Assembly: GCA_964592855.1 (NCBI GenBank)
Contig: CAZQKI010000053.1
Location: 1 to 24,078, forward strand
From: JAAYLN01 sp964592855
Lineage (GTDB): Bacteria > Verrucomicrobiota > Kiritimatiellia > RFP12 > JAAYLN01
Direction: 5' to 3'
Length of the DNA stretch: 24,078 nt
The notes beneath the pieces were generated by a model, which saw only the letters and a list, made by a program, of their open reading frames with translations, ran no database searches and was not told where the DNA came from. A program made the translations under genes and the position numbers. Shown one piece after another: positions 13,830 to 22,446 of this stretch; within the stretch, counting starts at the first letter, position 1, and each line of letters starts with the position of its first letter.

Positions 13830-16800
13830 CTACTCCAGCCCTTCAAAAGCCTTGGCTTCCTGCAGCAGCAGGCCGCGCGCACGGCGCGCCCACTCCGTCT
13901 CGGGATACTCGAAGACCGTCCGCTTCAGATAGAGGTACGCCTGCTCGTAGACCTGCGCACGCAAGCTCGCGTCGCCCGCCCAGTACAGCGCCTGGGCCCG
14001 GAGTCCGGCACTGGCGGTCTCGCGGTAGTTCTCGATCAGCGTGTTCAGTGCTTCGACCGCCGCCACGTACTCCTCGTTGACCAGGTCGGCGGGATTGCGG
14101 CCCTTGGCCCCTTCCTGGCGGTACTCGTACATCAGGCGCTCGGCCTCCTTCATGTGGCACTGGGCGCTCATGAAGAGCGCGCGGTCGGCCTTCTCATGCG
14201 TCGGAAAACGCTTCTGGAAGCTCGAGTAGATGCGTCCGGCGATGTCATACCGCTTCTCCTGCGTGTAGTAGTAGGTGGCCAGGCGGATCGAGGCGTCGCC
14301 CACGAGCGGCGACTCCGGGAAGAGATAGGTCATCTTCACATACTCTTCGCTGGCGCGGTTGTAGTCGCCCAGCATCTCGAGACAGAGCGCCTTGTGGTAC
14401 TGGGCGCGTGCGCCGAACTTGCTGTCGGGCCAGGTGCTCAGGATCGCGGAGAACCGCGCCAGCGCCTCGGTGAAGAGCGGCGCCGCCGCGTTGGCGTTGT
14501 TCGCCTCCTTCTGCTCCATCGCCAGTTCCTGGTAGAGGTTGGCCAGCAGGTATTCGCCCTCCACCACGTGCGCGGTGTCGGGGAAGTTGCGCAGGGCCTC
14601 CTCGAGGATGAACTTGCCCTCCTCGATGGCTTCCGCGCTCCGCTCAGGCTGCTTCAGACGACGATGCTCCTTGGCCGTTTCGAAGAGGCATTCCGCCAGT
14701 CGGAACTGGACCAGAACCGCCATGTCGCTGTCGCGGAAGCGCTTGCTGAAGAGACGGACATTGCCGTCCGACCCCTTGTAGACCCGACCTACGACTTCGA
14801 TCGGCCCCGGCTGGATCCCCGGCAGCGTCACCTCGTCCACATAGCGGAAGCGCACCTGATCGCCGTACTTGACCGCCAGACGATCATCAAGCTCCTGGCC
14901 GGCTGTCGCGACGCCGCCCGTCGCCACGGAGGGAATGGCCTCCTTCGGGCCGAAGATCACGGGGCGGAGCGTGCCGCTGAAGATGCCGGAGTGCGGCAGC
15001 GTCTCCTTCAAGGTCAGCCGGCGCGTGTGCCCCTGCGTCATGGCGGTGACTTCGACATTGATCACATCGGAGTCCGGCCCCGTGTCGCGGTCGGGGTCAT
15101 GCACCATGACGAAGAAGCGTTCGCCGACGTGGGCGGAGAGACGCTCCGCCGAATAGGTGCTGTCCATGAGCGACAGCCGCGCGCGGGAGACCAGCTTGAG
15201 CGTCCGCTCGATCTGCACGTCGCCGTTCTCCCCGAGGACGCGCATGCGCAGGGTGTCGGCGCCATTGACGGAAAGCTCTGGCGGCGCGTCCTCCTCGACC
15301 TCGGCCGCGGGATCGGGCGGCCCCAGGCGGAGATGGATCAGCCCGTGGAAGTCACCGGTCACGCGGGCGCCCGGCGCCCCGCCCTGGCCGACGGATGCGC
15401 GGAAACCGGGGAAGCCCGAGCCGAGGCTCAGGGGCATCTTGACGACGGCCGGCTCGCGACCCGCTTCGGCGGCCGCCTTCAGTTCGCTGCCGGCGGCGAC
15501 TTCGACCATCAGCGTGCTGGCCGAATGGCGGGCGCGGGCGGCGTCGGAAACCTGGATCGGGACGGGTACCGCGACATTGACCGGAACGGCATTCGAGCCG
15601 ATCGCGGCCAGCTCGGCATCCAACATCGCCACGGCAATCATCTGGTCGCGGTAGAGGCGCTCGACATTTTCGTTGCCCGGGCGCCGGCGAATCTGCGCCA
15701 GCCGCAGCTTGGCGTCCTGGCTCGTGTCCTCTTCGCGCTCCACGGAGGCGTTGAAGAACGTCAGACGCGGCGCGGACGCCTGCGCGGCCTGCACCTGCGC
15801 CACGCGCTCGATCGGCACGCCCGGACGGGTGTTTTCACGGTCATAGTAGGCCAGCGTGATCACATCGCCCTGACCGATGGGAAGGGCTTTCGACGCGGCA
15901 TTCGTGGACGTTGCGGAGGCGGTGCGCAGCAGGCCGAGGAAGTGTCCGCCGTGGATGCCCTCGCTGCCGTCCTGCGTGTAATTGCGGTTGATGTTCTGGT
16001 ACTGCTTGGTCTGCTCGACCAGTTCCAGGACGGCGCTCTTGCCCGACCGGGTTTCGACCTTCACCTTCACGCGTTCGGCCTCGGGCGAGGTGTCGGCATC
16101 GGGGTCCAGCACGCTGACGATCAGCGTGTCGCCGGGAACGAAGCGGTAGGCCTCGTGCAGGTACTCTTCATTGCCGTAGCGCGTTTCGCGCAGCTCCTCG
16201 AAGTAGAAGTTCGCGATGGCGTCGTTGAACGAGGAGCGGAGGACGCGCTGATGCACGCGCTTCTCGCCGCTGGACGTGACCTCGTCCTGGTAGTTGACCA
16301 TGATCTGGTCGCCCGGCGCCACTTCCAGCGTCTTGTTCTGCAGGGCATCGCTGTAGTCGCTCGCCACGGGAATGACGAGCTTGCCCGCCGCATCCTGCAC
16401 GTAGAGCTTCTGCACGCTGATTTCGCGGCCCGTGTAGTCCAGAAACTCCCAGCGGAGGACGCGCAGTCGCTCCGGCTGCGCAAAGGTCGCGGTGAAGCCC
16501 CCCTTGTCGCGCGTGATGACCGCGCGGTCCTTCAGGAAGCCGACAAGCGCCGGGGCCGTCTGCGGATCGCACCAGACCAGCGGGAAGGGACGCGGCGCCT
16601 CGCCTTCCGGCTCATACAGGATCTCGAAGCCGTCTTCCGGATACTGCGCGCTGACGAAAACCTCGAGCCGGTGCGCGCCGGGCTCGACATCCATCGCAAC
16701 GAGTCGGCGGTGCAGGCTGTTGCCCTGCCCCATGAACACGGTGACACCGTCCAGGGCGATGGCCATCCACAGGCCGGCCAGCGTGCGGCCCTTGGTGTCG

Positions 16801-19800
16801 GAGGCGACGATCCGCAGGCGCAGCTGCCGCAGGCCGTCCGGCAGGGCGAAGGCCCCCCGCAGCAGCGCATTCTGCGCCACGTCGCGGTTGCGGGCGAAGG
16901 GTGTGAAGACGAGGTTGGTCACGACCTTCGCGGCCGGCGCCTTGGCGCTGGCAAAGGCGGTGCGGATCGCCGCTTCCTGGTTGAGCTTGCGTCCATCGGC
17001 GATCTGGAAGCTGAGCCCATAGCGCTTGGTCACATCGTCGATGGGGAGGCTGCCGAGGATGAGGGTCTCGTCGATCAGGCGCCCCGTCAGGCGGATGGAG
17101 CGGACGGCCGAGGGATCCGCCATCATCAGCGCGACATTGCTGATGCTGTGCGACCCCATCGTGTCGACCTCGAGCCACTTGCCGACCGCCGAGTCCGGCA
17201 CGCTGCGCCAAACGCCTTCGCGGGTCGAATTGATCGTGTCGCCGACATTGAAACCGACGGCCGTGTCGGACGCCGCGGCGCGCGGCGGGGGAAGCGCGGT
17301 CGGGATCACGCCGCGGAAGACGCCCGTGAAGGGGCCGGTCTCATCGAGCTTGACGCTCTCCAGGGTGTCGCCCGAGGTGGTCTTCGCCTCGACGAAGATG
17401 GTGTCCGGTTCGGGTGTGGTGCTGCGGTCGCGGTCGCGGACCACCACGTAGAGCGGATTCCCCGGGCGCAGGCTCTGCGCCAGATCGGTCCCGGTGCGGC
17501 TGCGCTCCGTGTTCGACGAAGCGATCATCTGCTCGAGTTCCGCCTCCGGCCGCCCGCTCTCCGCCTGGGGGGCGCCGGCGCCGACGGCCAGCCGCGCATC
17601 GTCCACCACGCGCAGATCCTTGACGGGCGAACCCGCGAGCCCGCGCAGCTTCAGAAAGGCCGGATCGACCACGTAGCTGACCACGTCGTCGCCACGCAGT
17701 TCGAGCACGCGGTTGGTGGGCGTCGCCGGACCCAGCACCGTGTCGATCACGCCGCGGAACAGATAGGGGTCGCGCGTCGAGGGATAGAGGGCCAGCGCTT
17801 CGGAATCCTTGCCGCTGGAGGTGACGACCTGCACCGGAATGCTGCTCCCCCCGCCCGCCACGCCGAGGTTGCGGTCCTGGACCGTGATGGTCAGCTGCTG
17901 GCCGGGGCGGATCAGGGTGCGGTCCGTCAGGTCGCCGACGAGGACGGCCGTGTCGTCGACCTCGTAGTTGGTGGCGAGCTTCCAGGCGCCGTGCAGGAGG
18001 CGCGCCTCGGTATGGGTGAAGTCGAGGGTGAAGACGTTGTCGAGCTGCTTGCGCGTCTCCTCGTAGTCCTTGCGGTCGAAGGCGATGCGCGCCAGGAAGT
18101 AGTGGGCCTGCGACTGAATCTCGACGTCGGGCTGCGACATCCAATACTCGATGATGGCCTCCGCCGCCCCGGCATTGCCGATCTCGATGAGCAGGTCGAC
18201 GTCGCGGAACATGGCGCGCCGGGCCGCCTTGGTCTTCTTGTAGGCGGGGTTGTTGCGGAGCGTCTGGTACTCCAGGCGGGCGGCCTCGTAGTTGCGCTGG
18301 TCGCGGAAGCACTCGGCGCGGGTCAGCATCATGGATGCGGCCAGTTCCGGCGTCAGCGAGGCTTCGCGGGCCAGCAGCTGGTCGGCGATGGTGCGCGCCT
18401 TCAGCAGGAGGACGTCCTTGTCGCCGCGCGCCCGGCGAAGCTGCTCGACGCCCCAGGCGACGAAGCCGGGCGGCAGCTTGATGGCTTCGCGTTCGAAGGG
18501 GGCCATGGACGCACGCAGCAGCGTCCAGGCGCGCTCGGAGTTGTTGCGCTCCAGTTCGTCGGCGGCGACATAAAGCGGATAGGTGGGGTCGTTCTCGGGG
18601 ACCGGGTAGATGCCGGGCATGTGCGTGGCGGCCTCGGCGCGGAGGCGCGTGATGCTCGCGGAGAGGGCGCCCTCCACTTCCAGCGTCCCCGCGACGATGT
18701 GCAGCGGCTCCCAGCACTCCGCCTTCTTGGCGCTCTCCAGCAGTTGGAGGATGACGGTCCCGTCGCGGTCGACGTCGTTGTTGAACGAGGCGCCCACGAT
18801 CCGCGCGACATGCGCCAGGTCGGCCCGGGCCTGCTGGTCGAGCGCCTGGGCAAAGGCCGTCCGCGCCATGGTGTGCAGGCGCCAGGTGTCGGTCTGCACG
18901 GGCGTGCCGTCGGCCACGCGCAGGGTCATTTCGCGCGCCACGCCGGCCACGGCGGCCTTGATCGCATCCTCCTGCTTCGCGCGCAGCGCCAGGGTGTTCA
19001 GGGATTCCAGGAACCACGAGCCCTGCACGGGCATCAGCAAGGCGCTGCTCTTCCGCGGTGTGGCCAGCAAGGCCGGCAGCAGCTCGTCGCGCAGGACCGC
19101 GCCGAACTGGACCTTCGTGGGCGCGGTCGCCTCGGGCTCGACGGCGACCAGCCAGCCCAGGTCGGCGATGCCCGCGTTCAACAGGTTGAAGATCTCGCGG
19201 GTCCGGGAGACGGGATCGAGCTTCCGGGCCGCGGCCAGATAGCGCGTCAGCCCCGCCTCCAGCTTGCCGGCGCGCGCAAAGATGCCGAGCAACTGCACCC
19301 GCGACGATTCGGCGCCGACCCGCTGATCGAACAGCTTGACGGCCAGATCCTCCAGGGGGATCTGCGCGACATACGCGTTGGTGGGCGCCAGACGCTGCCA
19401 GGTGACGAGCATGCGGTCGATCATGACGGGGGACATCTTCTTCAGGTCCTGCGCCTGGTACAGGGCGCCGAGTTCGCGAAGCTGGACCGCTTGCGTCCAC
19501 CGTTCGCAGTTGGCCGTCACATGCTGGGCGGCGCCATCGGGCGTCATCTGGCCATAATAGGGCGTCAGCGTCGCCGTCGTGCTTTTCGCCGGATAGACCA
19601 TCTCCCGGACTTCATCGGCCCGTGCCGGAAACAGCTTGGCGTAGGCGTTGGCCATCACGATGAAATTGGTGATGTTCTGGCTTTGGCGCGCGGCGTTGAT
19701 GAGCTGGCCCCAGTTGGCCTTGGGGCCGGCCTTCGGCGTCATCTGCAGCACGAACTGGCCGGCGTCCGGACGGCTGTTCGCCGTGAGCGCCTGATACTTG

Positions 19801-21518
19801 TTCCAGATTGCACCAAAGACTTCCGAGGCCTGCAAGCGCTTCGGATCGGGGTAGGTCCCGGGGTAGAGCTTGACGGCGCGGGCGACGATCACATGCGCCT
19901 CGGGCGACACGGAATTGTCGGCGCCGTTGAGCTGCGCATTCAAGGCGACGCACTCGGCGATCAGCGGATCATTGCCCTTGGCGCCCTCGACCACGGTCTT
20001 GGCAAAGGCCTGGTAGTTCGCATCGTCCTTGAGTGGATTCTGATTCCACTCCACGAGCTTCTTCCAGGCGAGCGTATAGCCGGTTTTGGCGAAGAGCCCC
20101 TTCAGGACGTTGACGCGGTCGATGGCGCTCAGGCTGGCGCAGCCCAGCAGCTGGCGTCCGACATTCTCGCCGTCGAAGTCCAGCGGACGGCTCAGGACAT
20201 GCTCGGTGACGATCTCCTTGACCGTCGCGCCGTCGCCCAGTTCCGAGAGATACCCCAGGCAGAGCCAGCGGATGTCGGCACGGTTGGCGGTCGCGGCGAA
20301 CAGCGCCTTGGTGGGGGCGAGGTCCTTCGTCGCGCGCGCCTGCTCCGCCATCGTCGGCCAGACCAGCGTCCGCGCATCGAAGGCGTTGGGATAGGTCTTC
20401 TTCAGCGTTTCCACATGGGCATCCGTCCAGACCTTGCGGGTGATGCACTCGGCGCCCAGGTCGCGGATTTCATCGAGCCGGTCCCAGTAGCCGCGGACCA
20501 GCGAGGCGTAGAGGGTCGCCAGCTTGCCGGAGTCGACAAGCACCGCATTCGGCACCAGGAAGACATCGGGCGTGCGGATGATCGTCTCGTAGTAGGCGCG
20601 GAGGTGTTCGGCCCGGTTGCTGGCCACGCACAGGGTCTCGATCTGCAGGAGCTTCTGGCCCAGGGCCGTGCGCTCGGCAGGCTCCTTGATCGCATCGAAG
20701 GTCCGGATGCGGTTAAACACGTCGGCCGGCAGCAGCACCTTGTTCCGCGAGCAATAGTCGATGGTCGCGGCCGCGCCCCACTCCGGCCGGCGCGTGATCA
20801 GGCTGATGAAGGCAGGCTGGTCGTGCAGGCCGTAGCGTCCCAGCACCTCGAAGATCGCCACGTGCATGCCGGCGATGCTCTCGTTCATCATTTCACCGAG
20901 TTCGGCCAGGATGCGGGCGCGGTGAGCATCCTGGGAGAACTTGGCCAGCAGGGCGTTGAGCTGCTTGACATAGTCGGGGACGCGTTTGGTTGTACGCATC
21001 TGGGTCAGCATCCGGAGGCCCATCTCGAAATTCGCCTCCGTGGGGGGGGCCGAGGCGATGTAGCGGATGAAGTGGTCGGCGTCGCCGCCATCCAGGCACA
21101 CCGCGAGCAGGGCGGCTTCGACATCCTCGTTCCACCCCTTTTCCTCCCGCAGGAAGAAGAGGAGACGCTCCCGGCGCAGACTCGTCTTGTTGATTTCCCC
21201 CGCGACTCCCGCCGCCTGGAAGATCAGCTTCGGGGCGACCGTTCCGCCCTTCTCCAGCAGCGAATTCATGCGGCGTTCCGCCGTATAGGGGCGTCCATCC
21301 GCCAGCGCCGCCTGGAAGGAGAGGATCAGGACCTCGCTGGAAACCGGACGCCGTTCAAGCAGGTTGCCCAGCTTGGCATCCACCGCTCCGGGCTTCCCGG
21401 CCGCCAGGAGGGCGCGCGCATCCTCAAGGGGCCCGGAAATGACCGGCAGGGGGAGCAGAATGCCCATCAGCAATAGGGCACCCGCCGTGCGTTTCATCAG
21501 CATGTTCAGTTGTTCCAT
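13830..21518 (-). CDS. giant exported TPR / beta-module scaffold protein
   Basis: About 2562 residues. The signal peptide is at about 1-29 (MKRTAGALLLMGILLPLPVISG within it). A long helical-repeat region, about 30-1190, becomes clearly TPR-like from about 1080. Four beta-type modules lie at about 1203-1295, 1351-1434, 1791-1901 and 2129-2233. Between the second and third is a PA14-like segment at about 1540-1635 (GLWMAIALDGVTVFMG, then EPGAHRLEVFVSA). C-terminal TPRs at about 2265-2562 resemble BamD and CpoB/YbgF. Two start codons are possible: GAGGAG ends 2 nt before the ATG at 21524 but 8 nt before the ATG at 21518, so I prefer the latter. It heads the operon, and 3 nt separate it from the next gene. 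The antisense strand is open for over 2400 codons, which reflects base composition and not a gene. I infer a very long envelope scaffold; the function is unknown. Confidence 0.85.
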   Translation of the reverse strand: MEQLNMLMKRTAGALLLMGILLPLPVISGPLEDARALLAAGKPGAVDAKLGNLLERRPVSSEVLILSFQAALADGRPYTAERRMNSLLEKGGTVAPKLIFQAAGVAGEINKTSLRRERLLFFLREEKGWNEDVEAALLAVCLDGGDADHFIRYIASAPPTEANFEMGLRMLTQMRTTKRVPDYVKQLNALLAKFSQDAHRARILAELGEMMNESIAGMHVAIFEVLGRYGLHDQPAFISLITRRPEWGAAATIDYCSRNKVLLPADVFNRIRTFDAIKEPAERTALGQKLLQIETLCVASNRAEHLRAYYETIIRTPDVFLVPNAVLVDSGKLATLYASLVRGYWDRLDEIRDLGAECITRKVWTDAHVETLKKTYPNAFDARTLVWPTMAEQARATKDLAPTKALFAATANRADIRWLCLGYLSELGDGATVKEIVTEHVLSRPLDFDGENVGRQLLGCASLSAIDRVNVLKGLFAKTGYTLAWKKLVEWNQNPLKDDANYQAFAKTVVEGAKGNDPLIAECVALNAQLNGADNSVSPEAHVIVARAVKLYPGTYPDPKRLQASEVFGAIWNKYQALTANSRPDAGQFVLQMTPKAGPKANWGQLINAARQSQNITNFIVMANAYAKLFPARADEVREMVYPAKSTTATLTPYYGQMTPDGAAQHVTANCERWTQAVQLRELGALYQAQDLKKMSPVMIDRMLVTWQRLAPTNAYVAQIPLEDLAVKLFDQRVGAESSRVQLLGIFARAGKLEAGLTRYLAAARKLDPVSRTREIFNLLNAGIADLGWLVAVEPEATAPTKVQFGAVLRDELLPALLATPRKSSALLMPVQGSWFLESLNTLALRAKQEDAIKAAVAGVAREMTLRVADGTPVQTDTWRLHTMARTAFAQALDQQARADLAHVARIVGASFNNDVDRDGTVILQLLESAKKAECWEPLHIVAGTLEVEGALSASITRLRAEAATHMPGIYPVPENDPTYPLYVAADELERNNSERAWTLLRASMAPFEREAIKLPPGFVAWGVEQLRRARGDKDVLLLKARTIADQLLAREASLTPELAASMMLTRAECFRDQRNYEAARLEYQTLRNNPAYKKTKAARRAMFRDVDLLIEIGNAGAAEAIIEYWMSQPDVEIQSQAHYFLARIAFDRKDYEETRKQLDNVFTLDFTHTEARLLHGAWKLATNYEVDDTAVLVGDLTDRTLIRPGQQLTITVQDRNLGVAGGGSSIPVQVVTSSGKDSEALALYPSTRDPYLFRGVIDTVLGPATPTNRVLELRGDDVVSYVVDPAFLKLRGLAGSPVKDLRVVDDARLAVGAGAPQAESGRPEAELEQMIASSNTERSRTGTDLAQSLRPGNPLYVVVRDRDRSTTPEPDTIFVEAKTTSGDTLESVKLDETGPFTGVFRGVIPTALPPPRAAASDTAVGFNVGDTINSTREGVWRSVPDSAVGKWLEVDTMGSHSISNVALMMADPSAVRSIRLTGRLIDETLILGSLPIDDVTKRYGLSFQIADGRKLNQEAAIRTAFASAKAPAAKVVTNLVFTPFARNRDVAQNALLRGAFALPDGLRQLRLRIVASDTKGRTLAGLWMAIALDGVTVFMGQGNSLHRRLVAMDVEPGAHRLEVFVSAQYPEDGFEILYEPEGEAPRPFPLVWCDPQTAPALVGFLKDRAVITRDKGGFTATFAQPERLRVLRWEFLDYTGREISVQKLYVQDAAGKLVIPVASDYSDALQNKTLEVAPGDQIMVNYQDEVTSSGEKRVHQRVLRSSFNDAIANFYFEELRETRYGNEEYLHEAYRFVPGDTLIVSVLDPDADTSPEAERVKVKVETRSGKSAVLELVEQTKQYQNINRNYTQDGSEGIHGGHFLGLLRTASATSTNAASKALPIGQGDVITLAYYDRENTRPGVPIERVAQVQAAQASAPRLTFFNASVEREEDTSQDAKLRLAQIRRRPGNENVERLYRDQMIAVAMLDAELAAIGSNAVPVNVAVPVPIQVSDAARARHSASTLMVEVAAGSELKAAAEAGREPAVVKMPLSLGSGFPGFRASVGQGGAPGARVTGDFHGLIHLRLGPPDPAAEVEEDAPPELSVNGADTLRMRVLGENGDVQIERTLKLVSRARLSLMDSTYSAERLSAHVGERFFVMVHDPDRDTGPDSDVINVEVTAMTQGHTRRLTLKETLPHSGIFSGTLRPVIFGPKEAIPSVATGGVATAGQELDDRLAVKYGDQVRFRYVDEVTLPGIQPGPIEVVGRVYKGSDGNVRLFSKRFRDSDMAVLVQFRLAECLFETAKEHRRLKQPERSAEAIEEGKFILEEALRNFPDTAHVVEGEYLLANLYQELAMEQKEANNANAAAPLFTEALARFSAILSTWPDSKFGARAQYHKALCLEMLGDYNRASEEYVKMTYLFPESPLVGDASIRLATYYYTQEKRYDIAGRIYSSFQKRFPTHEKADRALFMSAQCHMKEAERLMYEYRQEGAKGRNPADLVNEEYVAAVEALNTLIENYRETASAGLRAQALYWAGDASLRAQVYEQAYLYLKRTVFEYPETEWARRARGLLLQEAKAFEGLE

Positions 21519-21524
21519 AGTCAT

Positions 21525-21603
21525 GTCTCCTCGGAAGCGCAACTTAAAAGCAAATAATGTGCCAATAAGGCCGGGGCGGCTGCGTGATCGCGGCCGCCAG
21601 GCC
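21525..21603 (-). promoter_or_regulatory. leader hairpin and ribosome binding site of the nine-gene operon
   Basis: The ribosome binding site GAGGAG lies at 21527-21532 on the minus strand. Upstream, GGCC (21569-21572) pairs with GGCC (21600-21603), and GGCGGC (21575-21580) with GCCGCC (21593-21598). This gives a GC-rich imperfect stem of about 10 bp with a 12-nt loop, followed on the minus strand by TTATT. It could be a leader structure controlling the operon or a weak terminator. The only promoter-like box I see further upstream is an extended -10, TGCTACTCT, around 21626-21634 without a good -35, so the promoter is not settled. Confidence 0.35.
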
Positions 21604-21686
21604 CCAGACACCGCATGGAATTTGAAAGAGTAGCACAAACGGCAGAGGAAAACCCATCCAATTCGGTGTGAAACGTGAGTTGACCC

Positions 21687-22069
21687 ATGAGTTCTTACCA
21701 CATCGCGAAGGATGGTCAGCAGACAGGCCCCATTGACGAGGAGGTTGTCCGGCAACAGACCGCCAGAGGCGCACTAAGCGCATCGGACCTGTGCTGGTGT
21801 GACGGAATGGCGGCTTGGCAACCACGGCTTGCATCTTCCAGGTCATCCCGTACGCCAACTTGCTGCTCGGCTACACGATTATCACTCCGATCTTCATCGG
21901 GATGATGCAATCGAGTGTCAATCAACTTGTCCACGCGAGCGCCACGACCACGCCGCGAACCACGCTGCCCGCGTCGTCTGCACCCGCTCGCGGGATGTCC
22001 GGATGTGTGATCGCCGCGATCGTCTGCGCGTGTCTCATTCCTTTAATCGGCATAGTGGTAGTCGCGTAG
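21687..22069 (+). pseudogene. DUF4339 (GYF_2) membrane protein, frameshifted
   Basis: The frame starting at ATG 21687 encodes a recognisable GYF_2/DUF4339 domain: YHIAKDGQQTGPIDEEVVRQ, then LCWCDGMAAWQP. It then loses sense and stops at 21905. From about 21815 the frame two bases on stays open to the stop at 22069 and encodes two hydrophobic segments, NLLLGYTIITPIFIGMM and GCVIAAIVCACLIPLIGIVVVA. DUF4339 domains usually sit at the N-terminus of small membrane proteins, so the two frames together look like one gene of about 127 codons broken by a frameshift near 21820-21840. A sequencing error would look the same. It lies on the strand opposite to its large neighbours, with no clear ribosome binding site. 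Confidence 0.6.
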
Positions 22070-22101
22070 TCGTTGTGCGGGTGGTCATGCCGACCGGGGA
22101 A

Positions 22102-22306
22102 ATGAGCACCAGCGAACAAAATGATCACTATACTTACCGAGTGACCTGGTCGGAGAACGATGAGGAATATGTGGGGCTCTGTGCGGAGTTCCCGAGCCTG
22201 AGCTGGCTGTCGAGATCCCCCGGACATGCACCGTGAACTGGCCGTCGAAGCGGCGGAAGCGGGCATCAGCATCAACCGCCTGGCAACCGTGAAACTGGCT
22301 CACTGA
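22102..22306 (+). pseudogene. hicB: HicB-family antitoxin remnant with internal deletion
   Basis: The frame from ATG 22102 reads HYTYRVTWSENDEEYVGLCA (residues 9-28), then EFPSLSWLS, the conserved N-terminal half of the HicB family. It then stops at 22236 after 44 residues. In another frame, from about 22220 to the stop at 22306, the sequence reads PPDMHRELAVEAAEAGISIN, then RLATVKLAH, the typical ribbon-helix-helix DNA-binding end of the same family. The roughly 50 residues that normally lie between these parts are missing, so a deletion joined the two ends out of frame. A purine-rich GGGGAA precedes the start. No hicA toxin gene is visible nearby. The product, if made, would lack its DNA-binding domain. 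Confidence 0.75.
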
Positions 22307-22446
22307 AGACGCATGGCCAACAACTCTTCAAAACCTGTCGTGAAATCGTAGAACCTCTCCTTCGTGCCTTTGGTGCGGTTGGATTCTGAGTGGATATTGT
22401 GCCTGCATGTCCGTATGTTAGGTCTGCACATTATTACCGCAAACCG

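Noticed and set aside
14154..21476. Plus-strand frame of about 2440 codons antisense to the giant gene
   Set aside because: It follows from strong GC bias at third codon positions. Its translation is rich in Arg, Gly, Asp and His, has no recognisable domains and no ribosome binding site, while the opposite strand encodes clear TPRs.
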